Origin: JBCBWG01 sp039039985
GTDB taxonomy: Bacteria > Pseudomonadota > Alphaproteobacteria > Rhizobiales > Hyphomicrobiaceae
NCBI GenBank assembly: GCA_039039985.1
Contig: JBCCOV010000016.1
Location: 1 to 42,096, forward strand
Direction of reading: 5' to 3'
Length of the DNA stretch: 42,096 bases
The first letter of the stretch is position 1; each line of letters starts with the position of its first letter. This document shows, in pieces, positions 1 to 8,319 of this stretch. A program made the position numbers and the translations under genes. Below the pieces are notes generated by a model. That model was not told the DNA's origin. It saw only the letters and a list, made by a program, of their open reading frames with translations, and searched no databases.

Positions 1-2
1 AT

Positions 3-644
3 TTAGGGTTGCGGCAACTTGCGCCGGGCCCGCAAACGAACGTAAAGCGCGCCCTCACCACCGTGGCGAACGTGAGCGGTCGTGAAACTTATGACGATCT
101 GCGCGAGATCCGGGCTTGATAGCCAAGCGGGCACTTGGCGCCTCAGGATGCCGCGTTCCTGCCTGTCACCTCTCACGTTGTCTGCGTCCGCACGCCCTTT
201 GCCAGTAATAACCAGCACCGTCCGAAAGCCGCGTCGAATCGCGCCGTTCAGGAACCCTCGCAGCGCGTGATGCGCCTCATCCTGACGCAAACCGTGAAGA
301 TCAATCCGCGCGTCAATCGCCTCGCGGCCGCGTCCGATGCGACGCGCTGCCTTTTCATCGAATGCCGCAAGATGTTGCTTCTGACGACGCCCACTGGCCG
401 GCTCAACACGAGACGTCACTGGGACAACAACCGGCTTGGTCTTCGGTTTGCGCTCAGCAGAGGCCTGATCGCGTGACCCGCCAACTCCCGGCAATGGGCC
501 GGTGAGCTCGATGTCTGACTCGGTGGGCTCGTAACCTGTCACCCGTGCATGGTTGATCATAGGGTTCACACCACTGGTGACCAGCTGCCACAGCGCACGA
601 TCTTCCTGACTGAGTGTTTTGGATTTCCGGGTCCGCTTCGCCAT
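3..644 (-). CDS. Smr domain protein (MutS2-type C-terminal domain, stand-alone)
   Basis: 213-residue protein with a basic, probably disordered N-terminal half and a C-terminal Smr domain. The two family signatures are visible: DLHG at residues 115-118 and TGKG at 147-150. Smr domains bind or nick branched nucleic acid and some act on RNA; the target of this stand-alone alphaproteobacterial type is not known. I chose the ATG at 644 (MAKRTRK) over a longer reading frame because it overlaps the mltA stop by one base (TGATG), the usual sign of translational coupling. The gene ends two bases inside the window edge and is complete. The domain call is firm, the biological role is not. Confidence 0.9.
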   Translation of the reverse strand: MAKRTRKSKTLSQEDRALWQLVTSGVNPMINHARVTGYEPTESDIELTGPLPGVGGSRDQASAERKPKTKPVVVPVTSRVEPASGRRQKQHLAAFDEKAARRIGRGREAIDARIDLHGLRQDEAHHALRGFLNGAIRRGFRTVLVITGKGRADADNVRGDRQERGILRRQVPAWLSSPDLAQIVISFTTAHVRHGGEGALYVRLRARRKLPQP

Positions 645-1768
645 CAGACGTTCTGGCTCCCGTGATCGTGACGAGGGCCCAAGACAACAAAGCGGCACGC
701 GTGTTTCGTTCGGCCTGCGGCAAGCCCGGCCTCGCTGCCCGTGCCGTAGAACAGGTCACCGCGTTGCGGCCCTTGGATCGCCGAACCGACATCGCTGGCG
801 ATAAGCAGCCGCGCAAGCGCACGTGCCTCCGTGTGCCCGTCAGCAAATTTCAGTTCCGTCGCAAGAACGTACACTGGCGTACCAATCGCTATATAGCTTG
901 CGTCAACCGCAAGAGATCGCCCAGCGACAAGCGGGAGTTGGTGTACACCCAACGCCTCTTGCGACTCGACGCCACCTGCAGCTGAAAGCTCGCGGAAAAA
1001 GATAAACGACGGGTTGCGTTGTATATAGTTTCGAGCACGCGCCCGATGTTGGCGCAGCCAAGTCAACAAGACATCCAACGTAAGTTCTGACGCGTCAAAT
1101 TCACCATCATCAATCAGAAGCCGCCCGACTGACACGTACGGGTGGCCATTCTTGCCGTCATAAGTCACCCGCATACGCCGGCGACCGCCCTCAAAACTGA
1201 GAACACCCGAGCCTTGAACATGGAGCACGAATGCGTCCACCGGATCACTCAGATAGCAGATAACACGACAGTGACCTGCGATTGCTCCGCGCTCGATTTC
1301 AGCACGGGTCCAATAAGGGACCACCGCAGAGCCATCGCGGCGCGCATGGGTCATCTGTCCATTCCGCGCACCACGCTCTTCCGGGCGAATACAGTCGACG
1401 AGATCCGGAGGTCGGGCATAAAGCGGGACAGGAAACGCATCCGACTGCGTCATTGACGCTTCAAGTTCCGGCTCGAAGTAACCCGTCAGTAGTCCCTCCT
1501 GGTCTGCCGTTGTTGTTGCCCTGACCAGATAGGGAGAGAAATGGCGTTCGAAAAATGCACGCGCGTGATCTGTGTTCAGTTGCGCTGGCAAATGGCAGGA
1601 TGCTGCTGCCGCAGCCGCAAGCCAACCCGGAAACGCATCAGGCGGCAGGTCCAACTGACCCAGGACCTCAGCGCATTTCTGGAACACGGCAAATGCCGCA
1701 GCATGGTCATCATGCGACCACCCGGCGACATGTGCGTAATCAATCGGCTCCAAGCGGACAGCGGTCAT
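644..1768 (-). CDS. mltA: membrane-bound lytic murein transglycosylase A (MltA)
   Basis: 374 residues. Family role: cleaves the MurNAc-GlcNAc bond of peptidoglycan, leaving 1,6-anhydromuramic acid. The N-terminal part carries the GWSHDDHAAA segment that begins the mature domain in alphaproteobacterial MltA. The C-terminal 3D domain contains IASDVGSAIQGPQRGDLFYG, with the aspartates that give the domain its name (catalytic Asp in GDLFYG). It lies between the Tim44-like gene (37 bases upstream) and smr (one-base overlap), so the three probably share a transcript. No signal peptide or lipobox precedes the mature domain from this ATG, and no in-frame ATG, GTG or TTG lies in the gap, which is odd for a periplasmic enzyme. 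Confidence 0.93.
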   Translation of the reverse strand: MTAVRLEPIDYAHVAGWSHDDHAAAFAVFQKCAEVLGQLDLPPDAFPGWLAAAAAASCHLPAQLNTDHARAFFERHFSPYLVRATTTADQEGLLTGYFEPELEASMTQSDAFPVPLYARPPDLVDCIRPEERGARNGQMTHARRDGSAVVPYWTRAEIERGAIAGHCRVICYLSDPVDAFVLHVQGSGVLSFEGGRRRMRVTYDGKNGHPYVSVGRLLIDDGEFDASELTLDVLLTWLRQHRARARNYIQRNPSFIFFRELSAAGGVESQEALGVHQLPLVAGRSLAVDASYIAIGTPVYVLATELKFADGHTEARALARLLIASDVGSAIQGPQRGDLFYGTGSEAGLAAGRTKHACRFVVLGPRHDHGSQNV

Positions 1769-1805
1769 GGGTTCGCGCCCGCCATTGACATCACACAGAC
1801 AGCGG

Positions 1806-2540
1806 CTAGTTCGGCGATTGCGTTCCGATCAGCCTCCAGTTGGGATCGTTCGACCGCAGATCGCGCGAAAATGTCCAAACATCGGTGACTTCCTGAACGC
1901 GTTGCGGATCTCCCGATAGAACCTCGCCATCGCGATCGCGCGTTGCCGAAATCAACTGGCAGACGAACTTCACGGTCAGATTGGCCAGATGCCCGTCTTT
2001 CAGCTCCGCCTCGATCATTTTCGCGGAGTTAATGCCGACAAAGCTCTGGTCGACCTGCTGGCCCGCTGCCTCGCGATCAGAGATCGCTTCCGAGAACCCC
2101 TCAAAGACATCAGTGCTCAGAAGATCGCGCAGTAGCCGCTGATTGCCCTCTGCAAATGCCATGACAATCATTTCATAGGCCTGCTTAGCCCCGCTCATGA
2201 ACTGCTCAGGGTCGAACGAAGGCTCGACGCTGACAATATCCATGAGAGAGCTGCTCAACTGCCGATCATCGCCCGCGAACGTCTCAATACGCTCTCTGAT
2301 TGCCTCGCGATCGGCGTTCGAGTCCGCTGACGGCCCATCACCATCGTTGGTGCGGCCCGGGAGCGTGACGACTTTTTCGCCAGCGGCAGCAGCGCGTTCC
2401 TGCGCTTCTCGCGCACGTATACGACGATCAATACGTGCCTCATCGTCGCTCGTACGGCGGCCAAGGACACTCCGCAGCTTGAGAATCGCAATAACTGCGA
2501 TCACCAGTGCGATGAGAGTGAGAAGATCGATATTCCCCAT
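1806..2540 (-). CDS. Tim44/TimA family membrane-anchored protein
   Basis: 244 residues. One N-terminal membrane helix (about residues 4-21, LLTLIALVIAVIAILKL) is followed by a charged linker rich in Arg, Asp and Glu and a C-terminal Tim44-like domain of about 150 residues. The family is related to the C-terminal domain of the mitochondrial import motor protein Tim44; bacterial members (TimA) are inner-membrane proteins without a settled function. The start is the ATG at 2540, directly before the membrane helix; the longer open frame upstream reads as non-coding. It heads the minus-strand group with mltA and smr and is divergent from fxsA. This family beside fxsA and secB is a common alphaproteobacterial origin-proximal arrangement. 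Confidence 0.88.
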   Translation of the reverse strand: MGNIDLLTLIALVIAVIAILKLRSVLGRRTSDDEARIDRRIRAREAQERAAAAGEKVVTLPGRTNDGDGPSADSNADREAIRERIETFAGDDRQLSSSLMDIVSVEPSFDPEQFMSGAKQAYEMIVMAFAEGNQRLLRDLLSTDVFEGFSEAISDREAAGQQVDQSFVGINSAKMIEAELKDGHLANLTVKFVCQLISATRDRDGEVLSGDPQRVQEVTDVWTFSRDLRSNDPNWRLIGTQSPN

Positions 2541-2770
2541 GGTTCTGGCTTTCCTGCCGCGAAAGAGCGATATGTGCACATGTAGGAAGGCAGCGCGATG
2601 TGATCCACGGCCCCAGCAGCGAATTATCATCGCCGTCGCCATCGCGTCCGAATTCCCAGGCACCTTAGGTCAACTCTAGGTCCATGCCAACTCGCCGCCG
2701 CTGGTCTTTGCCCATACTACAACGGTGGTGGCCCCAAATCGGTTTCTATCGAGCAGACTGAGAGACTGAC

Positions 2771-3313
2771 ATGCGCTTCGCTTTAGTGCTGATTTTCGTG
2801 GCCGTTCCGATTATCGAACTCGCGTTGCTGATCCAGCTTGGGAGTTGGCTGGGATTCTGGCCGACCATTGGGCTTATCCTGTTGACGGCCGTGGTCGGCA
2901 CGGCCGTTTTGCAGCAACAAGGGCTCGAAACGTTGAACCGCGTGTCGCAAGCGACCGCTCGGGGCGAGCCACCGGTTGAGCCTATAATTGACGGCATGTT
3001 CCTGCTTGTCGCCGGCGCTTTTCTGCTGACGCCCGGTGTCATCACTGATGGCATCGGTCTGCTGCTGTTGGTGCCTCAGATCCGGCATCTGATCCGCCGT
3101 TGGGGTGTCCATAGGCTCATGACATCGAAAAATGTTCGATTTCATGTTTTTCGCTCAGGCCAGACTGACGGACCTGATGCGCCGCAATCGTCGGACTTTT
3201 CCGGGTCGCGCCGAGGCCGCGATAAACCCGGCGCCGGCCCGGTCATCGACGGTGAATACGAGCACCTCGGAGACCGCACCATTGATCCAAATCGCAGGCG
3301 TCCCAAGCGCTGA
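2771..3313 (+). CDS. fxsA: FxsA family membrane protein
   Basis: 180 residues. The N-terminal 130 residues contain hydrophobic segments at about 3-22, 25-45 and 75-102, with the conserved FxsA features PIIELALLIQLG near the start and a GVITDGIGLLLLVP segment before the basic IRRW end. The C-terminal 50 residues are hydrophilic and look disordered. FxsA is an inner-membrane protein; in E. coli its overproduction relieves exclusion of phage T7 by the F plasmid, and its normal role is unknown. The ATG at 2771 follows a GAGAG stretch that can serve as ribosome-binding site. It is divergent from the Tim44-like gene and followed by secB after 71 bases. Confidence 0.9.
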   Translation: MRFALVLIFVAVPIIELALLIQLGSWLGFWPTIGLILLTAVVGTAVLQQQGLETLNRVSQATARGEPPVEPIIDGMFLLVAGAFLLTPGVITDGIGLLLLVPQIRHLIRRWGVHRLMTSKNVRFHVFRSGQTDGPDAPQSSDFSGSRRGRDKPGAGPVIDGEYEHLGDRTIDPNRRRPKR

Positions 3314-3384
3314 GACTCATCGATTTGCACCAAAGCAGCGACCGTGGTAGCGACCGCCGATCTTAACCGATCGGGTAGACAACC

Positions 3385-3900
3385 ATGACCGACACGCCAA
3401 ACGGAAACGCAACAAGCCCTGACTCCGCCGAAGGTGCCGCACCAGAGGACTCTGGCTTTCGCGCCCAGGTCATGACGCAGTACATCAAGGATCTGTCGTT
3501 TGAGAATCCGCAGGTCAAACGGATCCTGGAAGGACCACCCGAGGACACGAAACTGACCATTGAAGTCAACGTGAACGCTCGGCGTGTCCAAGACGGCCTG
3601 TTTGAGGTCCAGATCGACTTTACCGCAACAGCCAAGGGCACGGAGCGCGCCGTTTACCAGCTTGAACTCATCTATGGCGGCTTGTTCCAGATTGAGAATC
3701 TGCCACAGGACGCCCTCGAACCATTCCTTCTGGTTAACTGCCCTGCACTGTTGTTCCCGTTTCTCCGCAGGATCGTCGCGGATCTGACCCGAGAAGGTGG
3801 TTTCGAACCACTGCTACTTGATCCCGTTGACTTCGGCCAACTCTATCTGCAGCGCAAACGGGCTGGCTCCGTGCAGACAGCGGCGGCGGCAGACAACTAG
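3385..3900 (+). CDS. secB: protein-export chaperone SecB
   Basis: 171 residues, about the family length. SecB forms a tetramer that keeps preproteins unfolded and hands them to SecA at the inner membrane. The core begins at about residue 30 with QYIKDLSFENPQ, typical of SecB, and continues with the antiparallel sheet region (EVNVNARRVQDGLFEVQIDF). The late segment CPALLFPFLRRIVADLTREG is the conserved helix. The first 25 residues are a low-complexity acidic extension common in alphaproteobacteria. It is convergent with dnaQ, whose stop lies 25 bases away; a 6-bp inverted repeat (CTTCAG/CTGAAG, 3904-3921) fills the gap. Confidence 0.96.
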   Translation: MTDTPNGNATSPDSAEGAAPEDSGFRAQVMTQYIKDLSFENPQVKRILEGPPEDTKLTIEVNVNARRVQDGLFEVQIDFTATAKGTERAVYQLELIYGGLFQIENLPQDALEPFLLVNCPALLFPFLRRIVADLTREGGFEPLLLDPVDFGQLYLQRKRAGSVQTAAAADN

Positions 3901-3925
3901 AGTCTTCAGATTGAGCTGAAGTGCA

Positions 3926-4666
3926 TCAGGTGCCGCCAACGTCACCGTTGCCGCGGCCGAATGACCGCCATACCGGGTTCGGGCCCAAGGTATCGACGAA
4001 CTTCGCGTGATTTGCCAGGTCTTCCGCCGATAGCCGCGATGGAAGGCTGCGGGGACGCGGCGCGACCACGCCGGCAAATGCCGCCGGACCGCCGTCTCTT
4101 CCGAGTTGGGACGGAACAGCAGCGGCAGGCTCCAGCCCCAGCGAAGTCTGACGAATGCCCAGCAATTCAATGTAGACTTCGGCCAGCAACAGGGAGTCGA
4201 CAATCGCGCCGTGTTTGGTGCGCACGGAGTTGTCGATGCCATACCGCTTACAAAGCGCGTCGAGTGAATTCGGCCCGGCCGGGTGTTTTCTGCGGGCGAG
4301 CGCCAGAGTGTCGACCACACGGTGCCCCGGGATCGGTTCCCGGTCGAGACGCCCCAGCTCCATATTAATAAAGCCGATGTCGAACGGCGCGTTGTGAATG
4401 ACCAACGTCGAGTCCGCGAGAAAATCTACGAAGTCATCGACGACGTCAGCAAACACGGGCTTGTCCTCGAGAAACGCACTGGAAATGCCGTGAACTTGCT
4501 CAGCATCTGGATGAACTGGCTTACCTTGAGGGTTGATAAAGCGGTGGAATTCGACACCAGTCGGCACGCGATCATGTAACTCGACGCAGCCAACCTCCAC
4601 AAGTCGGTCGCCGTCGTTGGCACTCAGTCCCGTCGTTTCGGTGTCAAGCACGATCTCGCGCAGCAT
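3926..4666 (-). CDS. dnaQ: DNA polymerase III epsilon subunit (3'-5' proofreading exonuclease)
   Basis: 246 residues, the family length. Proofreading subunit of the replicative polymerase. The exonuclease motifs are intact: Exo I DTETTG at 8-13 (catalytic D8 and E10), Exo II HNAPFDIGFIN, and Exo III HGAIVDSLLLAEVY with the catalytic His and Asp. A Pro-rich segment follows the exonuclease domain and probably precedes the part that contacts the alpha subunit; the last residues are Gly-rich. The start ATG lies three bases after the coaE stop, so dnaQ is probably co-translated with maf and coaE. This coaE-dnaQ order is conserved near the origin in alphaproteobacteria. Confidence 0.96.
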   Translation of the reverse strand: MLREIVLDTETTGLSANDGDRLVEVGCVELHDRVPTGVEFHRFINPQGKPVHPDAEQVHGISSAFLEDKPVFADVVDDFVDFLADSTLVIHNAPFDIGFINMELGRLDREPIPGHRVVDTLALARRKHPAGPNSLDALCKRYGIDNSVRTKHGAIVDSLLLAEVYIELLGIRQTSLGLEPAAAVPSQLGRDGGPAAFAGVVAPRPRSLPSRLSAEDLANHAKFVDTLGPNPVWRSFGRGNGDVGGT

Positions 4667-4669
4667 GTG

Positions 4670-5302
4670 TTATCCATCTTCGCTCTGCCACAGCCGTTGA
4701 TAGACCGTCCCCTTCCGTTCCCGGAGCACAGCCACAACGGCATCTAATTGTGCCTCAGATTCGGCCAGTGTTCCGCCGGTATCCACGACAAAATCCGCCC
4801 GCCGCACCTTCTCCGACGACGGAAGCTGGCGCGCCAGAATACTGGACAGTTTGTCTTCGGTCATACTTGGCCGATCCAAAACGCGATCGCGCTGCACGTC
4901 CGGCGCAGCATGGACGACAATTGTCACATCGACGCGGGCATCGCCACTGGTTTCAAAGAGAAGCGGGACTTCCAGCACGGCGGCCGGCTTGCCATCGGCG
5001 ACACACTCAGAAAGGAATTGGTGCTGCGCGCGCCGGACCATTGGGTGCACCAAGTCCTCAAGCGCCGCAAACTTTTCTGGATCAGCAACCAGCATGCTTC
5101 CAAGCCTAGCGCGGTCGACCCGGCCTGACGCGGTCGATCCTGGGAAAGCAGCCTCGATGGCCGAGACGGCCGCCCCCTCATAAAGATCGTGCACAATCTG
5201 GTCGGAATCGCTGACCGGCAGTCCGCAATCACGCATCCAGCCAGCGACGGTGGATTTCCCCATCCCGATCGAGCCGGTCAAGCCGATGACCAAGATCGTC
5301 AT
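4670..5302 (-). CDS. coaE: dephospho-CoA kinase
   Basis: 210 residues from the ATG at 5302. Catalyses the last step of CoA synthesis, phosphorylation of the ribose 3'-OH of dephospho-CoA by ATP. The P-loop GLTGSIGMGKST is at residues 7-18, followed by the DSDQIVHDLY segment for substrate binding and the lid region with HPMVRRAQ. A TTG five codons upstream (5317) would add five residues, but the ATG puts the P-loop at the usual distance from the N-terminus. The gene lies between maf (33 bases upstream) and dnaQ (three bases downstream). In many relatives aroE sits between maf and coaE; it is absent here. Confidence 0.95.
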   Translation of the reverse strand: MTILVIGLTGSIGMGKSTVAGWMRDCGLPVSDSDQIVHDLYEGAAVSAIEAAFPGSTASGRVDRARLGSMLVADPEKFAALEDLVHPMVRRAQHQFLSECVADGKPAAVLEVPLLFETSGDARVDVTIVVHAAPDVQRDRVLDRPSMTEDKLSSILARQLPSSEKVRRADFVVDTGGTLAESEAQLDAVVAVLRERKGTVYQRLWQSEDG

Positions 5303-5335
5303 CCGGCGATCATCCAAGAGTTGAGGCAGCGCTGT

Positions 5336-5980
5336 TCATGCATCAATCACACCCTCTCGCCTCAGGGCCGCAAGCACATCGAATAACGGTAAACCAAGGA
5401 CAGAGAAGTAATCGCCACGGATCTCTTCAATCAGCTGGATGCCAACACCTTCAAGTTGATAGGCGCCAACGGATTGAAGGGCCGTGTCGCCAACGTGGGC
5501 AAGATAGCGCCCAACAAACTCTGGCGAGAAGCTGCGCATAACCACATCCACAGTCGTCACGGTTTCCCACACGACCGAACCGCTACGGGCGAGCACTGCG
5601 GCACTATGCAGTTGGTGAGCTTTACCGCGTAAATCGAGCAGCTGCCGACGTGCGGCATCCATATCGGCGGGCTTTTCATACCAAGTGTCATCGCAGACGA
5701 GAACCTGGTCGCCTCCAAGAACGAGCGCACCTTGCTTACGCAGGCTCACCTGCTCTGCCTTCGCCCGTGCAAGCAGCTCGGCAAGATCGGCCGGTTCGAG
5801 GCCGCCGCCGTCAGCGGCCAGAGCGGTCCGGATCGCACCTTCATCGATGTTCGCCGGGGCAACCTCAAATGCAAGACCAGCGGCTTTCAGCAGGGACTGA
5901 CGAGCCGAACTTGCTGACGCCAGCACAAGCCTGCCATGCGTAAGGTCATTGGATGCCTCGGCGATCGGTCCGTTCTTCAT
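5336..5980 (-). CDS. maf: Maf family nucleotide pyrophosphatase
   Basis: 214 residues. Maf proteins hydrolyse non-canonical or canonical nucleoside triphosphates to monophosphates and are linked to septum control and nucleotide-pool cleaning. Visible family features are the N-terminal LVLASASSARQSLLKAAGL, the DEGAIR segment, GGDQVLV with the catalytic Asp, and the C-terminal GAYQLEGVGIQLIEEIRGDY with GLPLFDVLAAL. The first 16 residues precede the usual start of the fold. The start ATG overlaps the stop of the upstream ppsR-like gene by four bases (ATGA at 5977-5980), so the two are translationally coupled. The substrate subgroup (dTTP/UTP or m7GTP) cannot be told by eye. Confidence 0.94.
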   Translation of the reverse strand: MKNGPIAEASNDLTHGRLVLASASSARQSLLKAAGLAFEVAPANIDEGAIRTALAADGGGLEPADLAELLARAKAEQVSLRKQGALVLGGDQVLVCDDTWYEKPADMDAARRQLLDLRGKAHQLHSAAVLARSGSVVWETVTTVDVVMRSFSPEFVGRYLAHVGDTALQSVGAYQLEGVGIQLIEEIRGDYFSVLGLPLFDVLAALRREGVIDA

Positions 5981-6831
5981 GAATTGCCCTCCGCCGCGGC
6001 ACCGTCCACGTCACCGTGCCGATCGTGGTAGAGTTTGAGTATGGTCGCTGCCGTTTCTTCAACCGAACGCCGCGTCACGTCGATGACCGGCCATTTCTTG
6101 CGTGCGCAAATCTTTCTCGAATGCACGATTTCTTGTGCAATCTGCGCCTCATCAACGTAGTCCTCGAGGTTGCGGTCCCCAAGGAGTCGGGCCCGATTGC
6201 GCCGGATTGCCGCGATCCGATCGGGCGCGGCCGTCAGACACACGACAAACGCCTTGTGGGGCTCGAACAGCGCCTCAGGTAACGGAACAGACATCACAAT
6301 CGGAACATTGGCCGTCTTGAAACCGCGCTGCGCGAGATAGATGCTGGTCGGTGTTTTGGACGTCCTTGAGATGCCGAGAACAATAATGTCGGCATCATCT
6401 AGGTTGTCCGGCAGCAGGCCATCGTCATGCGCCATCGAGAAGTTGAGCGCGTCGATACGATTGAAGTAGCCGGCGTCGAGTACATGCTGACCGCCGACAA
6501 TAGGCGTTTGCGGCGCGCCGAGATAGCTCTCCAGCACCTGCATGATCGGCTTCAGAACATGCAGGCACGGAACCTTGAGCTCCCTGCACCGGCGCTCCAA
6601 CTCCTCACTCAGCTCCGGATTAACAATCGTATAGAACACGATGCCGGGCGCGGAACTCACCTCTTGCAGAACACGCTCAAGCTGCCGGCTGGTCCGGATC
6701 AACGGATAGACGTGCTCGATCGGCCTCACCGCCGCGTACTGCACGGCCGCCGCCTTCGAGATTGTCGTCAAAGTCTCCCCGGTCGCATCCGACACGAGGT
6801 GCAGGTGAAAGTAGCTCGGCAGGGCGTTCAT
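5977..6831 (-). CDS. ppsR: PEP synthase / pyruvate phosphate dikinase regulatory protein (DUF299, RP001-type)
   Basis: 284 residues from the ATG at 6831 (MNALPSYF); the longer frame upstream runs into the candidate origin. The family is bifunctional: ADP-dependent phosphorylation and Pi-dependent dephosphorylation of a Thr in PEP synthase or PPDK, switching gluconeogenic PEP formation. Visible motifs: N-terminal FHLHLVSDATGET, the P-loop-like GISRTSKTPTSIYLAQRG, and the C-terminal DVTRRSVEETA. This is the RP001/CC_0001-type gene that borders the origin in Rickettsia and Caulobacter, first in a leftward group with maf, coaE and dnaQ. Whether it acts on PEP synthase or PPDK is not decidable here because neither gene is in the window. 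Confidence 0.93.
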   Translation of the reverse strand: MNALPSYFHLHLVSDATGETLTTISKAAAVQYAAVRPIEHVYPLIRTSRQLERVLQEVSSAPGIVFYTIVNPELSEELERRCRELKVPCLHVLKPIMQVLESYLGAPQTPIVGGQHVLDAGYFNRIDALNFSMAHDDGLLPDNLDDADIIVLGISRTSKTPTSIYLAQRGFKTANVPIVMSVPLPEALFEPHKAFVVCLTAAPDRIAAIRRNRARLLGDRNLEDYVDEAQIAQEIVHSRKICARKKWPVIDVTRRSVEETAATILKLYHDRHGDVDGAAAEGNS

Positions 6832-7246
6832 CAGCTGTGACCTGTGCTCCAAGTTGTTCACAGTGCTGGGCCGGGACCCAGGCTCGTCGACAACCAACAC
6901 AGGATAAACGGGCAGAGTTGTCCACGGGTTGTATCGCTTGAATAAAATCCGGAGGTCTTAGGTTGCCGATCGCAGTCGTAGACTTCTCCGCATGTGGCAT
7001 ACAGCTTGTTCAGGCATTTGTTCTCGTTCCCTGACACGACCGAATACCGATGCTTTGGGCATCCCTGGCTCAGCCGCGACGCTATTCCGCTTGATCGCGC
7101 GATCGTCATACGCAACTGTCACAGTCTGAAGAACACTTGGACAGTCTTGGATATCTTCGATACCTCCGCAATCCACTGCTCTAGAATCATAAGAGCAAAC
7201 CTAAAGAAAGATAGATGTTCTCTTAGCTCTCTATCGAGGATGACCC
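6832..7246. other. oriC: candidate chromosomal replication origin (oriC), ppsR-hemE intergenic region
   Basis: 415 bases without a credible gene, between divergent ppsR-like and hemE genes, the position of the Caulobacter origin. Matches to the DnaA box TTATNCACA are TTGTTCACA (6854-6862, one mismatch), TTGTCCACG (6918-6926, two) and the weaker TTGTTCAGG (7006-7014). A perfect 12-base palindrome GATCGCGCGATC lies at 7093-7104, a hairpin GATGC/GCATC near 7049-7063, one GANTC methylation site at 7184-7188, and an AT-richer stretch at about 7165-7235 before hemE. Gene orientation diverges here as at an origin. No TTAA-N7-TTAA CtrA site was seen. The promoters of both flanking genes must lie here too. 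Location is well supported by synteny; exact boundaries are not. Confidence 0.62.
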
Positions 7247-8317
7247 ATGATGCCGCCTAATGAGGAACTCGTTCAAAGAGCGAAACATCGCCGCTTTCTT
7301 GCGCCGTTCGCCGGTACGGCCGTCTCGCCACCACCGATCTGGTTGATGCGACAGGCCGGCAGATATCTGCCGGAGTACCTTGAGACCCGTGCTGAAGCCG
7401 GTGACTTTCTGACGTTGTGCTACACACCGAAGCTGGCAACCGAGGTGACACTGCAGCCAATCCGCCGCTATGGATTCGACGCAGCGATCCTCTTTTCAGA
7501 TATTCTCGTGGTGCCACACGCTCTCGGACAGACCGTGACGTTTGTGCAAGGCGAAGGCCCCAGGCTCGATCCTGTACGGACGGGCTCACAACTCGATCAG
7601 CTCCGGCCCGAAAATGTCGATGACCGGTTTTCGTATGTTTACGAGGCGGTCGCATCCATCCGGGCATCGCTGCCCACAGAGACGTCGCTGATCGGGTTTT
7701 GCGGTGCGCCTTGGACTGTGGCGACCTACATGGTCGGTGGTCGTGGGACACCGGACCAAGCCGATGCGCGACTGTGGGCCTATCGCGATCCAGTGAACTT
7801 CGCCCGCTTGATCGACTTGCTGACGGATGTCTCGATCGACTATCTCAGCGGTCAGGTTCGGGCCGGGGTCGATGCACTTCAGATTTTCGATACATGGGCG
7901 GGAAGTCTGCCACCGCTGGAGTTCGACCGTTGGGTCGTGGCGCCGACCACACGCATGGTCTCGGAACTCAAAAGGCGACATCCTGAGATCCCAATCATTG
8001 GGTTTCCACGCGGCGCAGGCGCGTCAATCACGAACTACTGTCACGCGACCGGCGTTGATGGTGTGGGCTGCGACACCGCACAGCGTATGGGAACGGTGCG
8101 CGATATGGTGACCGCCCGCAGTCTCGCAGTGGTGCAGGGCAATCTGGATCCTCTCGCGCTCGTGGCAGGTGGTGACGCCTTAGACCAGGCCGTTGATGAG
8201 ATCCTTGACGCGATGGCTGGTGCGCCATTCGTCTTCAATCTCGGGCATGGCATCGTCCCACAGACACCGCCGGAGCATGTTGCCCAACTCGTCGCGCGTG
8301 TCCGCGGGGCAGCGTAA
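7247..8317 (+). CDS. hemE: uroporphyrinogen decarboxylase
   Basis: 356 residues. Removes the four acetate carboxyl groups of uroporphyrinogen III to give coproporphyrinogen III in haem synthesis, in the cytosol. The signature PIWLMRQAGRYLPEY is at residues about 28-42, with the active-site arginines; the later GFCGAPWTVATYMVGG and FDTWAG segments are conserved, and the C-terminal FNLGHGIVPQTPPEHV is the family ending. The ATG at 7247 follows GAGGA (7236-7240) at good spacing; a second ATG follows immediately. hemJ begins two bases after the stop. In many relatives hemH also lies in this run; it is absent here. Confidence 0.97.
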   Translation: MMPPNEELVQRAKHRRFLAPFAGTAVSPPPIWLMRQAGRYLPEYLETRAEAGDFLTLCYTPKLATEVTLQPIRRYGFDAAILFSDILVVPHALGQTVTFVQGEGPRLDPVRTGSQLDQLRPENVDDRFSYVYEAVASIRASLPTETSLIGFCGAPWTVATYMVGGRGTPDQADARLWAYRDPVNFARLIDLLTDVSIDYLSGQVRAGVDALQIFDTWAGSLPPLEFDRWVVAPTTRMVSELKRRHPEIPIIGFPRGAGASITNYCHATGVDGVGCDTAQRMGTVRDMVTARSLAVVQGNLDPLALVAGGDALDQAVDEILDAMAGAPFVFNLGHGIVPQTPPEHVAQLVARVRGAA

Positions 8318-8319
8318 CG

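Noticed and set aside
454..846. Minus-strand frame across smr and mltA
   Set aside because: It is a shadow in another frame of two well-supported coupled genes.
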